A stretch of 50,035 nt of DNA from an uncultured delta proteobacterium (lineage in GTDB: Bacteria > Myxococcota_A > UBA9160 > JAFDET01): contig CAMYLJ010000011.1 in assembly GCA_947259215.1 (NCBI GenBank), forward strand, positions 1 through 50,035, given 5' to 3'. Below the pieces are notes generated by a model. It was not told the origin of the DNA. It did no database searches and saw only the letters and a program-made list of their open reading frames with translations. Made by a program: the position numbers and the translations under genes. Positions 8,176 to 15,578 of this stretch are shown here, in pieces. Every line of letters starts with the position of its first letter. The stretch's first letter is position 1.

Positions 8176-9366
8176 ATGAGACACAGCGGTGCCGGGGCTC
8201 GAGGCGTGATCTTCGACTGCGACAACCACTACTACGAAGCTCCCGACGCGTTCACGCGGCACGTGCCCGCAGCGATGCAGCCGCGCTGCGTCCAATGGAC
8301 CGAGATCGACGGCCGCAAGCGCCACGTGATCGGCGGGACAGTCGACTACTCCGTCGGGAACCCGCTCTTCGACCCGATCGCGAAGCCGGGCGTGCTGTAC
8401 GACTACTTCCAGGGAAACCCCAGCGGGAAGCCTGCCTGGGAGCTGATGCGCGGCGACCTCGAGCCGCAGCCCGCCGCGTATCGGGATCCCGCGGCGCGGC
8501 TCGCGAAGATGGACGAGCAGGGCCTCGAGGCGATCTGGCTGTTTCCCACGCTCGGCGTGCTCTACGAGGAGCGGATCAAGCACGACATCGATGCGCTCTG
8601 CACGATGTTCACGGGCTTCAACCGCTGGCTCGACGAGGACTGGGGGCTCTCCAGCGAGCGGATCTTCGCGGCGCCCTACCTGTCGCTGGCCGACGTCGAG
8701 TGGGCGGCGGGCGAGCTCGAATGGGCGCTCTCCCGCGACGCGCGGATCGTCGTGACGCGCCCCGCGGCCGCGTGGACGGCCGAGGGACCGCGCGCCCCCG
8801 GGCACGAGTGTTTCGATCCCTTCTGGGCGCGCGCGAACGAAGCCGGCGTCACCGTGGTCATCCACACCGGCAACTCGGGATACGCGAGCAACGGCTACGA
8901 TGCCGAGGGCTTTGGCCTCGCCTCGGTCGGCATGGCACACGCCCCGTCGGTCACCGGCCTGGCACTCGAACGCTCTGCGAACGACTTCCTCCTCGACCTC
9001 TCCTACAAGAAGGTCTTCGAGCGCTTTCCCAAGCTGCGGATCGCCTCGATCGAGAACGGCTCGGCGTTCCTGCCGAACCTCCTGAAGCAGCTCGAGCACG
9101 CGAAACGCCGCAACCCGTGGCACTTCGACGAGGACCCGGTCGCGCTCTTCCGCGAGCACGTCTGGATCAATCCCTTCTGGGAGGACGACATCGAAGAGCT
9201 GGTCGCGCTGATGGGGCCCGAGCACGTGATCTTCGGATCCGACTGGCCCCACATGGAGGGGCTGCCCGAGCCCCGCGGCATTCTCGAGGAGATCGGTGGG
9301 CTCGACGAGACGGCGCAGGACCTCTTCCTGCGCGGCAACGCGCGGCGCCTGAACGAGCGCCGCTAG
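8176..9366 (+). CDS. Amidohydrolase family 2 protein (metal-dependent hydrolase/decarboxylase)
   Basis: The 396 aa product is a TIM-barrel amidohydrolase of the family 2 group (Pfam Amidohydro_2), whose members act as decarboxylases or hydrolases of aromatic and cyclic carboxylates. The N-terminal metal motif is of the D-x-D-N-H-x-x-E type (FDCDNHYYEAPDAF), followed by the conserved VVIHTGNSGY with a metal-binding His and FGSDWPHMEG with the catalytic Asp near the C-terminus. Length is normal for the family. I chose ATG 8176 because the open frame upstream covers the 30-bp palindrome and has no plausible ribosome site; GTG 8206 is an alternative. This subfamily is frequent in bacteria degrading steroids and other hydrophobic compounds, which matches the genes at 25-38 kb. 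The substrate is unknown. Confidence 0.85.
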   Translation: MRHSGAGARGVIFDCDNHYYEAPDAFTRHVPAAMQPRCVQWTEIDGRKRHVIGGTVDYSVGNPLFDPIAKPGVLYDYFQGNPSGKPAWELMRGDLEPQPAAYRDPAARLAKMDEQGLEAIWLFPTLGVLYEERIKHDIDALCTMFTGFNRWLDEDWGLSSERIFAAPYLSLADVEWAAGELEWALSRDARIVVTRPAAAWTAEGPRAPGHECFDPFWARANEAGVTVVIHTGNSGYASNGYDAEGFGLASVGMAHAPSVTGLALERSANDFLLDLSYKKVFERFPKLRIASIENGSAFLPNLLKQLEHAKRRNPWHFDEDPVALFREHVWINPFWEDDIEELVALMGPEHVIFGSDWPHMEGLPEPRGILEEIGGLDETAQDLFLRGNARRLNERR

Positions 9367-9700
9367 CAAGCTGGAGAACGGTTCGTGAGGCGGAGCTCTG
9401 CTGCGTCTCCTGACCGTCCGGACTCCAGGCGTTGCAGCGGCCCGCGTCGCCTCTACCAGTCCAGCGGAGTAGAGGTCACAGAGAGCCCGCTGCTGAAGTT
9501 GGTGAACCCGAAGTTTCCAAGGGTCGTCGTGGCGGCACTATCACCGTTGCTCACCCGGAACGTGGAGTTGCGCGCCTGGGGGCTGCTTTCGCAGGGCCTG
9601 AGGGGCATCCCCGACAACACTCAGACCCGCCTGCGCCTCGACCTGAACGCGAAGTTCTAGGCGCGCGTGCCATTCGGCCATTCCCCGAAGGGAGGCGCTC
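9367..9700. other. Stretch without a supported gene
   Basis: A short plus-strand frame (9385-9660, 91 codons) exists and ends in RLRLDLNAKF, which could be the last strand of a beta-barrel protein. The rest is not recognisable, there is no signal peptide and no ribosome site. I treat it as a possible gene-end remnant next to the tRNA fragment, not as a gene. Confidence 0.3.
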
Positions 9701-9746
9701 CTTCGTAATCAGCAGGTCAGCGGTTCGAATCCGCTCGTCGGCTCCA
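9701..9746 (+). pseudogene. 3' fragment of tRNA-Thr (CGT), likely attachment-site scar
   Basis: The sequence runs from the anticodon loop (TTCGTAA) through the 3' anticodon strand TCAGC, variable loop, a perfect T-arm (stem AGCGG/CCGCT at 9719-9723 and 9731-9735, loop TTCGAAT), the acceptor strand CGTCGGC, discriminator T and CCA. The matching 5' acceptor strand GCCGACG, D-arm and 5' anticodon strand are absent upstream, so this is not a working tRNA. Integrases commonly recombine in tRNA genes and leave exactly such a 3' segment. A second, more degenerate copy lies at 21283-21323. Confidence 0.8.
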
Positions 9747-9948
9747 GCTCTTCGCGCACTTGCGCGTCCGCGGTCTCGCAACGCGCGGCCCCGGAGACAC
9801 GGCGGAAGCAGTCGACGCCGGGACCGGGGGCTCAAGCGGACCCGCCGTGCCGTCGATCCGTCCCGCCGCGGTGAACGCTCGCGACTGCTGGGAGGAGACG
9901 GGCTCCTTGACCCTGAGCGCCGACCGCCGCAGGCTCCTCTTCGACGAC

Positions 9949-10746
9949 ATGCGCGTCGCCACGGCGCGGGTGCTGGCCGCCCTGCTGCTGGCGCTGGCGG
10001 CGGCCACCGCCGGGGCGGACTCCGGCGGCCCCTACGCGTTCGTCCCGGATCTCCGGGAAGGCGAGTACGCGCCGACCGTGGCGATCGACTCGGACTTCGA
10101 GGCGAGCCTGGCCTTCTTCGCGACCCACCTGCCCCAGCCCGTGGTGGAGGCGGGACGGTCGGAGCCTTCGCGGCTCGAATGGCGCCCCGTTCCCGACGAC
10201 GTGGAGGCCAGCACCGGACGTGTGGCCGACCTGGGGAGCCACCGGCTCTACGCCGTGCGCTTCGTCCGGAGGGAGACGCTCGAGCGGGGCTGGGATCCCG
10301 CCTTTGCGATCCTGATCGTGGCGGACCGGGCCCGGGAGCCGGGCCGCTTCCGCCCGGTCTTCTTCACGACCGGCGGCGCCACCCGGGACCACAGTGTGAG
10401 CGGGCGGCTCGAGTCCGGCGGGCTCCGCTTCGCCATCGTCCGCCGCCACTACGACGGTCAGGGCAACCACGTGGACTCCATCGCCCTGGCCGTCGATTCG
10501 GAGACGCGCCGGATCGTGCGCTACGACCTCGCCGCCGGCGGGACCTACTGGCAGGGCCTCCGGGCCGACGGCTGGAAGCCCTGGTCCCGCGGCCACGGCT
10601 TCGACGAGACCGGTCTGGCCTGGCGCCACCGGATCTACCGCGACGGCCCGAACGGCGCCCCCGAGCACGCGACCATCCGGGTGCCGGTGGAGTTCCGCGA
10701 CGGGCGCTTCCGGACGACGGGCGTCTTCTTCGACCCGTCCCGCTGA
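9949..10746 (+). CDS. Secreted protein of unknown function
   Basis: From ATG 9949 the frame encodes 265 aa with a clear signal peptide (MRVATARVLAALLLALAAA, cleavage near TAGA-DSGG). Longer in-frame starts exist but put the hydrophobic segment about 64 residues inside, so 9949 is preferred despite a weak ribosome site. The mature part is soluble, rich in Arg, Asp and Trp, with no Cys and no motif I recognise. Segments such as RLYAVRFVRRETLERGWDPA and VFFTTGGATRDHSVSG suggest a beta-rich fold. The gene is just inside the tRNA-bounded segment and converges on the hydrolase gene that ends at 10785. Confidence 0.65.
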   Translation: MRVATARVLAALLLALAAATAGADSGGPYAFVPDLREGEYAPTVAIDSDFEASLAFFATHLPQPVVEAGRSEPSRLEWRPVPDDVEASTGRVADLGSHRLYAVRFVRRETLERGWDPAFAILIVADRAREPGRFRPVFFTTGGATRDHSVSGRLESGGLRFAIVRRHYDGQGNHVDSIALAVDSETRRIVRYDLAAGGTYWQGLRADGWKPWSRGHGFDETGLAWRHRIYRDGPNGAPEHATIRVPVEFRDGRFRTTGVFFDPSR

Positions 10747-10784
10747 CGCAGCGACACCCGTCGAAGGTCGTGCGGGTGGTCCGG

Positions 10785-11999
10785 CTAGTGCCGCCGTCTC
10801 CGCCGCAGCCACAGGAACCCCGGAAGTATCACCACCAGCTCGAAGCCGAGGCCGCAGGCCGGAGCCTCGGTCACGAAGAAGAAATCGACGGGCTCCAGGA
10901 AGGCGAAGTCGGGCGTCAGATAGCGGTCGTAGCGGGAGTCGGACGCCAGGTTGCTCTGCAGGAAGGCGATCGCGTAGAGGTTCGTCACCCGGTGCGCCTC
11001 GTCGACCGGAATCAGCTCGGGTCCGCAGCCCTCGTCGGCGCTGCCCAGGATGAACTCCAGCAGGTTCGGCGGCAGGCCCGCGCCGATCAGCACGGCGAAG
11101 AAGTCGCAGATGTTCGTGAACGAGTTGTGGCCCGCATCGAGCAGATCGACGCGGTAGCGCGGCACCGACACGGGCAGCCCGAAGGCGCGGACGTTGCTGG
11201 GTTCGATGGGGACGGTGATGTCCGCCGTCCCTCCCAACACGAGCTCCGGCAGCTCGACGCTCTCCAGCTGACGGTCGCTGAGGCCCCCTACCGCCGGAGA
11301 GATCGGAACCAGAACGCGAACCCGAGGGTCAGGCGGCACATCCTGGAAGCCGGTGGCCATCGCCATCGTGGTGAAGCCGCCGAACGAGTGTCCCATCACG
11401 CCCGTGCGATCCCCATCGAGCGTCTCGAAGAAGGTATCCGCGGGATCGGCGTTCTTCTCGAGCATCCACGTGATCACCAGGGAGATGTCGAGGGGCCGAT
11501 CCCGCGTCTCGAAGGGTGGTCCGGGGGAGAGGAGGTCGAGGGCCGTATTGCCGGCGTGGTCCGGAGCGACGACCACGAAGCCATGGCTGGCGAGCGTTTC
11601 GGTGAGGAAGAACGACTGGAAGCGAATGCCGTTGTTGCCATGGGAGAACACCACGAGGGGAAACGGTCCGTCCAAAGAGACGGGCGGCCCGTCCAGCGCA
11701 ACGGCCGACGGAAGTCCGGCGAAGACGAGATCGTAGACCGAGGGCGAAGCCCCGACCGCGGCTTCGGCGTCGACGGGATACCAGGCGTCCACGGTGAGGG
11801 TCCGATCCTCGCGGCTCCCGTCGACTACGGTGAAGGTGGTGCGGCCCACGGCAAAGGGGCCGAGCTCGTCGGGCGGGTCGATGGGACCGTGGGCGGGCGG
11901 CTCCTCCATGGGAGGCTCCGCCCCGGCCGTCGTCGCCCACGTCGGGAACAGGATGGCGAGCGTCAGGAATGCAGCGATGCCGGTTCGGAGAGCGAGCAT
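10785..11999 (-). CDS. Secreted alpha/beta hydrolase (PAF-acetylhydrolase/lipase-like) with CGLG C-terminal tail
   Basis: ATG 11999 follows AAGGAAGG and opens a 404-residue protein with a signal peptide. The hydrolase core has an oxyanion strand FPLVVFSHGNNG, the nucleophile elbow GVMGHSFGGFT (G-x-S-x-G), an acid-containing strand ELVLGGTADITVP and a catalytic-His region DAGHNSFTNI. This layout resembles the platelet-activating-factor acetylhydrolase/dienelactone hydrolase branch. The protein ends ACGLGFELVVILPGFLWLRR plus further Arg/His, the same tail as the propeller protein at 3833-7477: Cys-Gly-Leu-Gly, a hydrophobic stretch and a basic end. I infer export followed by lipid- or surface-linked processing at the Cys-Gly tail. 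The substrate, probably an ester, is unknown. Confidence 0.8.
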   Translation of the reverse strand: MLALRTGIAAFLTLAILFPTWATTAGAEPPMEEPPAHGPIDPPDELGPFAVGRTTFTVVDGSREDRTLTVDAWYPVDAEAAVGASPSVYDLVFAGLPSAVALDGPPVSLDGPFPLVVFSHGNNGIRFQSFFLTETLASHGFVVVAPDHAGNTALDLLSPGPPFETRDRPLDISLVITWMLEKNADPADTFFETLDGDRTGVMGHSFGGFTTMAMATGFQDVPPDPRVRVLVPISPAVGGLSDRQLESVELPELVLGGTADITVPIEPSNVRAFGLPVSVPRYRVDLLDAGHNSFTNICDFFAVLIGAGLPPNLLEFILGSADEGCGPELIPVDEAHRVTNLYAIAFLQSNLASDSRYDRYLTPDFAFLEPVDFFFVTEAPACGLGFELVVILPGFLWLRRRRRH

Positions 12000-12242
12000 G
12001 GGGGTCCCTTCCTTCTCTCGAGCATCCAGTCTAGGGGGTGGGGCGGCCGGTAGGCCAGCCCGCACCGCCGCCGTGGACCGGCGGGCGACCCTTCTCCCCA
12101 GGAGCCGCCGCGCAGGCTGCCTCCCGATCCGGACCGGCGCCCGGCCGGCGACGTCGGGGCTGAGCGAAGATGCCGCAATTCTCGCATCCTCTAGGGGCCA
12201 CGCTCGACGGCCAGGGGGCGGGGACGGGGAGGGCCGCAGGAT

Positions 12243-12656
12243 ATGCAGTTCGAGGATGCACGAGCGAGTGAAGCGCTGAAGGACGCAGAGCAGGCGCTGG
12301 AGCGGGCGTACGCACCGTACTCCAACTTCAAGATGGGCGCGGCCGTCGTCACCGACCGCGACGCCGTCGTGCCCGGGGCGCTGGTCGAGAACGTGTCGCT
12401 CGGGCTCGCCATGTGCGCGGAGCGGGCGGCGCTGTTCGGCGTGGTGGCGCAGGGCCTGGGCCGGCCCGAGGTGCTGGCGCTGGTCGCACCGCGCACATCG
12501 CGCCAGATTACGTGGCCGTGCGGCGCGTGCCTCCAGGTAGCCCTGGAGCTCGGGGGACCGGATCTGCTCGTCGTCGCGTCGGACGGGGCGGGCGAGGTGG
12601 CCCAGGCCCGGATCGGCGAGCTGGCCAGCCGGCTTCCCTTCAAGGGCACGCGCTGA
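12243..12656 (+). CDS. cdd: Cytidine deaminase
   Basis: The 137 aa protein matches the homotetrameric cytidine deaminases (about 130-140 aa), which hydrolyse cytidine and deoxycytidine to uridine and deoxyuridine for pyrimidine salvage. The signature residues are all present: PYSNFKMGAAV for substrate binding, the zinc/catalytic motif C58-A-E60 (AMCAERAALF) and the second zinc pair in PCGAC (Cys93 and Cys96). The C-terminus carries the LPF segment typical of the family. It ends only 2 bp before the next start codon, so it is probably cotranscribed with the photolyase gene. The combination of nucleotide salvage and DNA repair is plausible but not proof of a shared function. Confidence 0.93.
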   Translation: MQFEDARASEALKDAEQALERAYAPYSNFKMGAAVVTDRDAVVPGALVENVSLGLAMCAERAALFGVVAQGLGRPEVLALVAPRTSRQITWPCGACLQVALELGGPDLLVVASDGAGEVAQARIGELASRLPFKGTR

Positions 12657-12658
12657 CC

Positions 12659-14230
12659 TTGGCCGGCGCAACCGTCAAGAAGGCTCGGCGACTGGTCCTC
12701 GTGCTGGGCGACCAGCTCGACGTCGACTCGGCCGCCTTCGACGACTTCGACGCCTCGCGCGACGCCGTCCTCATGATCGAGGCGAAGCACGAGGCCACGT
12801 ACATCCCGCAGCACAAGCATCGCCTCCTGCTCTTCTTCTCGGCCATGCGCCACTTCCGCGACGCGCTGCGCGAGCGCGGCTTCTCCGTCCATTACGCGGC
12901 GCTCGACGACCGGCACAACCGCGGAAGCTTCGGCGAGGAGGTGCCCCGCTGGCTGCACAAGACGCGGGCCGAGACCCTCGTCGTGGCGCAGCCGGGCGAC
13001 TACCGGGTGCGCGCGGAGCTCCGGGGGGCGCTGCGGGGCGAGGACTGCTCGCTCGACATCCGGCCCGATCGTCATTTCCTGTGCAGCGAGGAGCAGTTCG
13101 AGGAGTTCGCGGAGGGCCGCAAGAGCCTCCTGATGGAGACCTTCTACCGCAGCATGCGCCGCCGCCACGAGGTGCTGCTCGAGGCGGACGGGGGGCCCGT
13201 GGGCGGCCAGTGGAACTACGACGCGGACAACCGCGAGAGCTTCGGGAAGGGCGGGCCGCCGGACATCAAGGCGCCGCGCTCCTTCCGCTGGGACGACACG
13301 ACGGCCGCCGTGGCGAAGCTCGTCGAGGAGACCTTCCCGGACAGCCCGGGCACGACGCAGGGCTTCGACCTCCCCGTGACGGCGAAGCAGGCGCGCGCCG
13401 CCCTGCGCGACTTCGTCGAGCATCGGCTGGCCGACTTCGGGCGCTATCAGGACGCCATGGTGACGGGCCAACCCTACCTGTACCACTCGCGCCTCTCGAG
13501 CTCGCTCAACCTGCATCTGCTCGATCCGCGCGACGCCATCGGCGCGGCCGTGGCCGCCTGGGAGGCAGCCGAGGCGCCGCTCAACTCCGTGGAGGGATTC
13601 GTGCGCCAGGTGCTCGGCTGGCGCGAGTACGTGCGCGGAATCTACTGGCGCGAGATGCCGGACTACGCGAAGCGCAACGGCCTCGAGGCCGAGCTTCCCA
13701 TGCCGGCCTTCATGTGGACGGCCGAGACCGAGATGAACTGCGTCCGCCAGTCCGTGGGGCAGCTCGTCGAGCACGCCTACGCCCACCACATCCAGCGGCT
13801 GATGGTGCTGGGGCTCTTCTGCCTCCTGCTCGGCGTGCGGCCGGGGGACGTGAACCGCTGGCACCTCTCGATGTACATCGACGCCAGCGACTGGGTCTCG
13901 CTCCCGAACGTGCTGGGGATGAGCCAGTACGCCGACGGCGGCCTCCTCGCCACCAAGCCCTACTGCGCGTCGGGCGCCTACATCCAGCGCATGAGCGACT
14001 ATTGCCAGGGCTGCCGCTTCAATCCGAAGCAGGCGACCGGGCCGGACGCCTGTCCCTTCACGACCCTCTATTGGGACTTCCTGGCCCGGAACCGCAGCCG
14101 ACTAAAGGACAACCGGCGCATGAACTTCCAGCTCGCCAACCTGGACCGGAAGTCGCGCTCGCAGCGCCGGGAGGTCCAGCAGGAGGCCGAGCGGCTGAAG
14201 ACCACGCTCACGACGGACACGTGGCTGTGA
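12659..14230 (+). CDS. phrB: Fe-S bacterial photolyase/cryptochrome (PhrB/CryPro type, probably (6-4) photolyase)
   Basis: From TTG 12659, 2 bp after cdd, the frame gives 523 aa, close to the roughly 507 aa of Agrobacterium PhrB. The N-terminal Rossmann-like domain begins LVLVLGDQLDVDSAAFDDFD and holds MIEAKHEATYIPQHKHR, typical of the COG3046 branch. The FAD-binding helical domain contains GWREYVRGIYWREMPDY, the segment around HAYAHHIQRLMVLG, and NVLGMSQYADGG. Four cysteines (361, 449, 452, 465) have spacing 88, 3 and 13, the same as the [4Fe-4S] ligands Cys350, 438, 441 and 454 that I recall for PhrB. The family repairs (6-4) photoproducts with light, and some members also act as photosensors. 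The TTG start is the main uncertainty. Confidence 0.9.
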   Translation: MAGATVKKARRLVLVLGDQLDVDSAAFDDFDASRDAVLMIEAKHEATYIPQHKHRLLLFFSAMRHFRDALRERGFSVHYAALDDRHNRGSFGEEVPRWLHKTRAETLVVAQPGDYRVRAELRGALRGEDCSLDIRPDRHFLCSEEQFEEFAEGRKSLLMETFYRSMRRRHEVLLEADGGPVGGQWNYDADNRESFGKGGPPDIKAPRSFRWDDTTAAVAKLVEETFPDSPGTTQGFDLPVTAKQARAALRDFVEHRLADFGRYQDAMVTGQPYLYHSRLSSSLNLHLLDPRDAIGAAVAAWEAAEAPLNSVEGFVRQVLGWREYVRGIYWREMPDYAKRNGLEAELPMPAFMWTAETEMNCVRQSVGQLVEHAYAHHIQRLMVLGLFCLLLGVRPGDVNRWHLSMYIDASDWVSLPNVLGMSQYADGGLLATKPYCASGAYIQRMSDYCQGCRFNPKQATGPDACPFTTLYWDFLARNRSRLKDNRRMNFQLANLDRKSRSQRREVQQEAERLKTTLTTDTWL

Positions 14231-14245
14231 GCGTCCAGGAGACGC

Positions 14246-14683
14246 ATCATCGACGAGGAGGCCTACGAAGATGTCTCGCGGAAGGTCGCCGCGGTGACGC
14301 ACGGCTTCCTGGCGCCGGTCTTCTTCGCCTCGATCGGGATCCATCTCGAGGCGAGCGCCGTGCTCGAGACGCCGGTCTTCGTCGCCCTGCTCGTGCTGGT
14401 GGCGAGCCTCGGAAAGCTGCTGGGCGCGGGGGGCCCGGCTTTCCGGACCGGGCTCTCGCGGCGGGAGGCGCTCGCCGTCGGCGTGGGCATGAACGCGCGC
14501 GGCGCCGTCGAGCTCATCGTCGCGGACGTGGCCTTCCGGGCGGGCCTGTTCCAGGCCCCCGATCCGATCCCGCCCATCGTCTCCTCGCTCTACTCGGCTG
14601 TCGTCGTAACCGCGGTGCTGACGACCCTGGCCCCGCCCATCGGCCTGCGCTGGATCCTGCGGCCCGGCGCAGGCGACCCCTAG
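14246..14683 (+). pseudogene. C-terminal fragment of a CPA2 cation:proton antiporter
   Basis: The frame directly after the photolyase stop reads RRIIDEEAYEDVSRKVAAVT and then HGFLAPVFFASIGIHLE, a hallmark of the C-terminal half of CPA2/Kef-type Na+/H+ or K+/H+ antiporters. A further amphipathic stretch GMNARGAVELIVADVAFRAG is followed by a final hydrophobic helix. Only about 145 residues of a roughly 400-residue transporter remain, and the first eight or so helices are missing. The photolyase stop is in the same frame, so the junction lies within about 15 bp. It is a truncated gene; the intact CPA2 antiporter at 19775-20941 is a different, only distantly similar paralog. Confidence 0.75.
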
Positions 14684-14951
14684 CGGCGCGGTTTCGAGCC
14701 GCCTCGGGCCCGATAGTTGATGAAGGCGACGGCCATTCCCTGCGCGGCGGTTCCCTTCGGGTTCAACCGCATGGCACGGCGGATGGAGTCCAAGGCCGGC
14801 AGAATCCGCCCTTGGGCGGCAAGAGCGATGCCCCGCGGGGCCCCGCTCTTCGCAATCCGCAGGGCTTCCGCTGCAAACCGGGCTGCGATCTCCTCCGCTC
14901 GTGCTAGGAAGCCACGATGGGGCTCAGCGACATGGCCGAGGCCTAGGCTGA
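14684..14951 (-). other. Possible decayed minus-strand coding fragment
   Basis: No start codon with a ribosome site is present, but the minus strand has an open frame ending at about 14681 that reads FLARAEEIAARFAAEALRIA and later ALDSIRRAMRLNPKGTA. Third-position GC is high, as in real genes of this window. The ALDSIRRAMRLNP piece resembles the end of a tetratricopeptide repeat. I cannot name it; it may be the tail of a lost gene. Confidence 0.25.
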
Positions 14952-15578
14952 GTGTCGATCCAGTGGATCGCGCGGCTCGGTTCGCTCCTGGTCCTGTTCG
15001 GCCTCGTCGGCGCCTCCGCGTGGATCTTCCCCCGACGGCGCAGATACGAGAAGCTGCTCGAGAGCACGCCGCTAGCCGTTCTCGACGTCGCGCTGTTCAA
15101 CGCCTGCTGCTACGCGGCGGCCGGGATTCCCGCGGACCCCAATCTGTTCCGCAGGCCGCAGTTCCTGGAGACGGGCGCCGCCGTCTGGGGGCTGCCGGCT
15201 CTCGGGGTCCTCCTGCTCCTCCTCGGGCTCTCCCTCGTCGGTCTGACGCTGGCGCGACGCAGAGCCATCGGCGGCCAGGACACCCGAGATGGCTTGATCA
15301 CGACCGGCACGTACCGCTTCTCCAGACATCCGATCTACCTGGGAATCGTGCTGATCTCTCTCGCGATCGCGCTCAGCGCGCGCAACTTCGACGCCCTGCT
15401 GGCGTTCCCCTTCGTGGTTCTCGCGAACCTGGCTCAGTCGAAGATCGAGGAACGGTACGACGTAGGCGTGCGGTTCGAGACGGAGTATCGGGCCTACCAG
15501 AGAGTCACACCCATGTTCGGCCCGGTGTGGTTCTGGGCAGCCCTGCTGGGGATCCTGGCATGCCTATCCGTCGCCTGA
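14952..15578 (+). CDS. Membrane methyltransferase of the ICMT/PEMT family
   Basis: The 208 aa protein starts at GTG 14952 and has about five hydrophobic segments (residues near 8-25, 75-100, 130-150 and 185-205 are clearest). The conserved SAM-binding signature of phospholipid methyltransferase/isoprenylcysteine carboxyl methyltransferase-like proteins is present: GLITTGTYRFSRHPIYLGIV, with the R-x-P-x-Y core, and later YRAYQRVTPMF near the C-terminus, where E-x3-Y-x2-Y is usual. Bacterial members methylate lipids, small alcohols or unknown substrates. Its 3' end overlaps the convergent gene by 15 bp. Another family member lies at 17920-18486, so two such methyltransferases flank the fusion protein and dehydrogenase genes. 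Confidence 0.8.
   Translation: MSIQWIARLGSLLVLFGLVGASAWIFPRRRRYEKLLESTPLAVLDVALFNACCYAAAGIPADPNLFRRPQFLETGAAVWGLPALGVLLLLLGLSLVGLTLARRRAIGGQDTRDGLITTGTYRFSRHPIYLGIVLISLAIALSARNFDALLAFPFVVLANLAQSKIEERYDVGVRFETEYRAYQRVTPMFGPVWFWAALLGILACLSVA

Noticed and set aside
9551-10007. Minus-strand frames reading ADERIRTADL and SRRADSNR
   Set aside because: These are classic antisense readings of a tRNA 3' end, here the fragment at 9701-9746, and not proteins.
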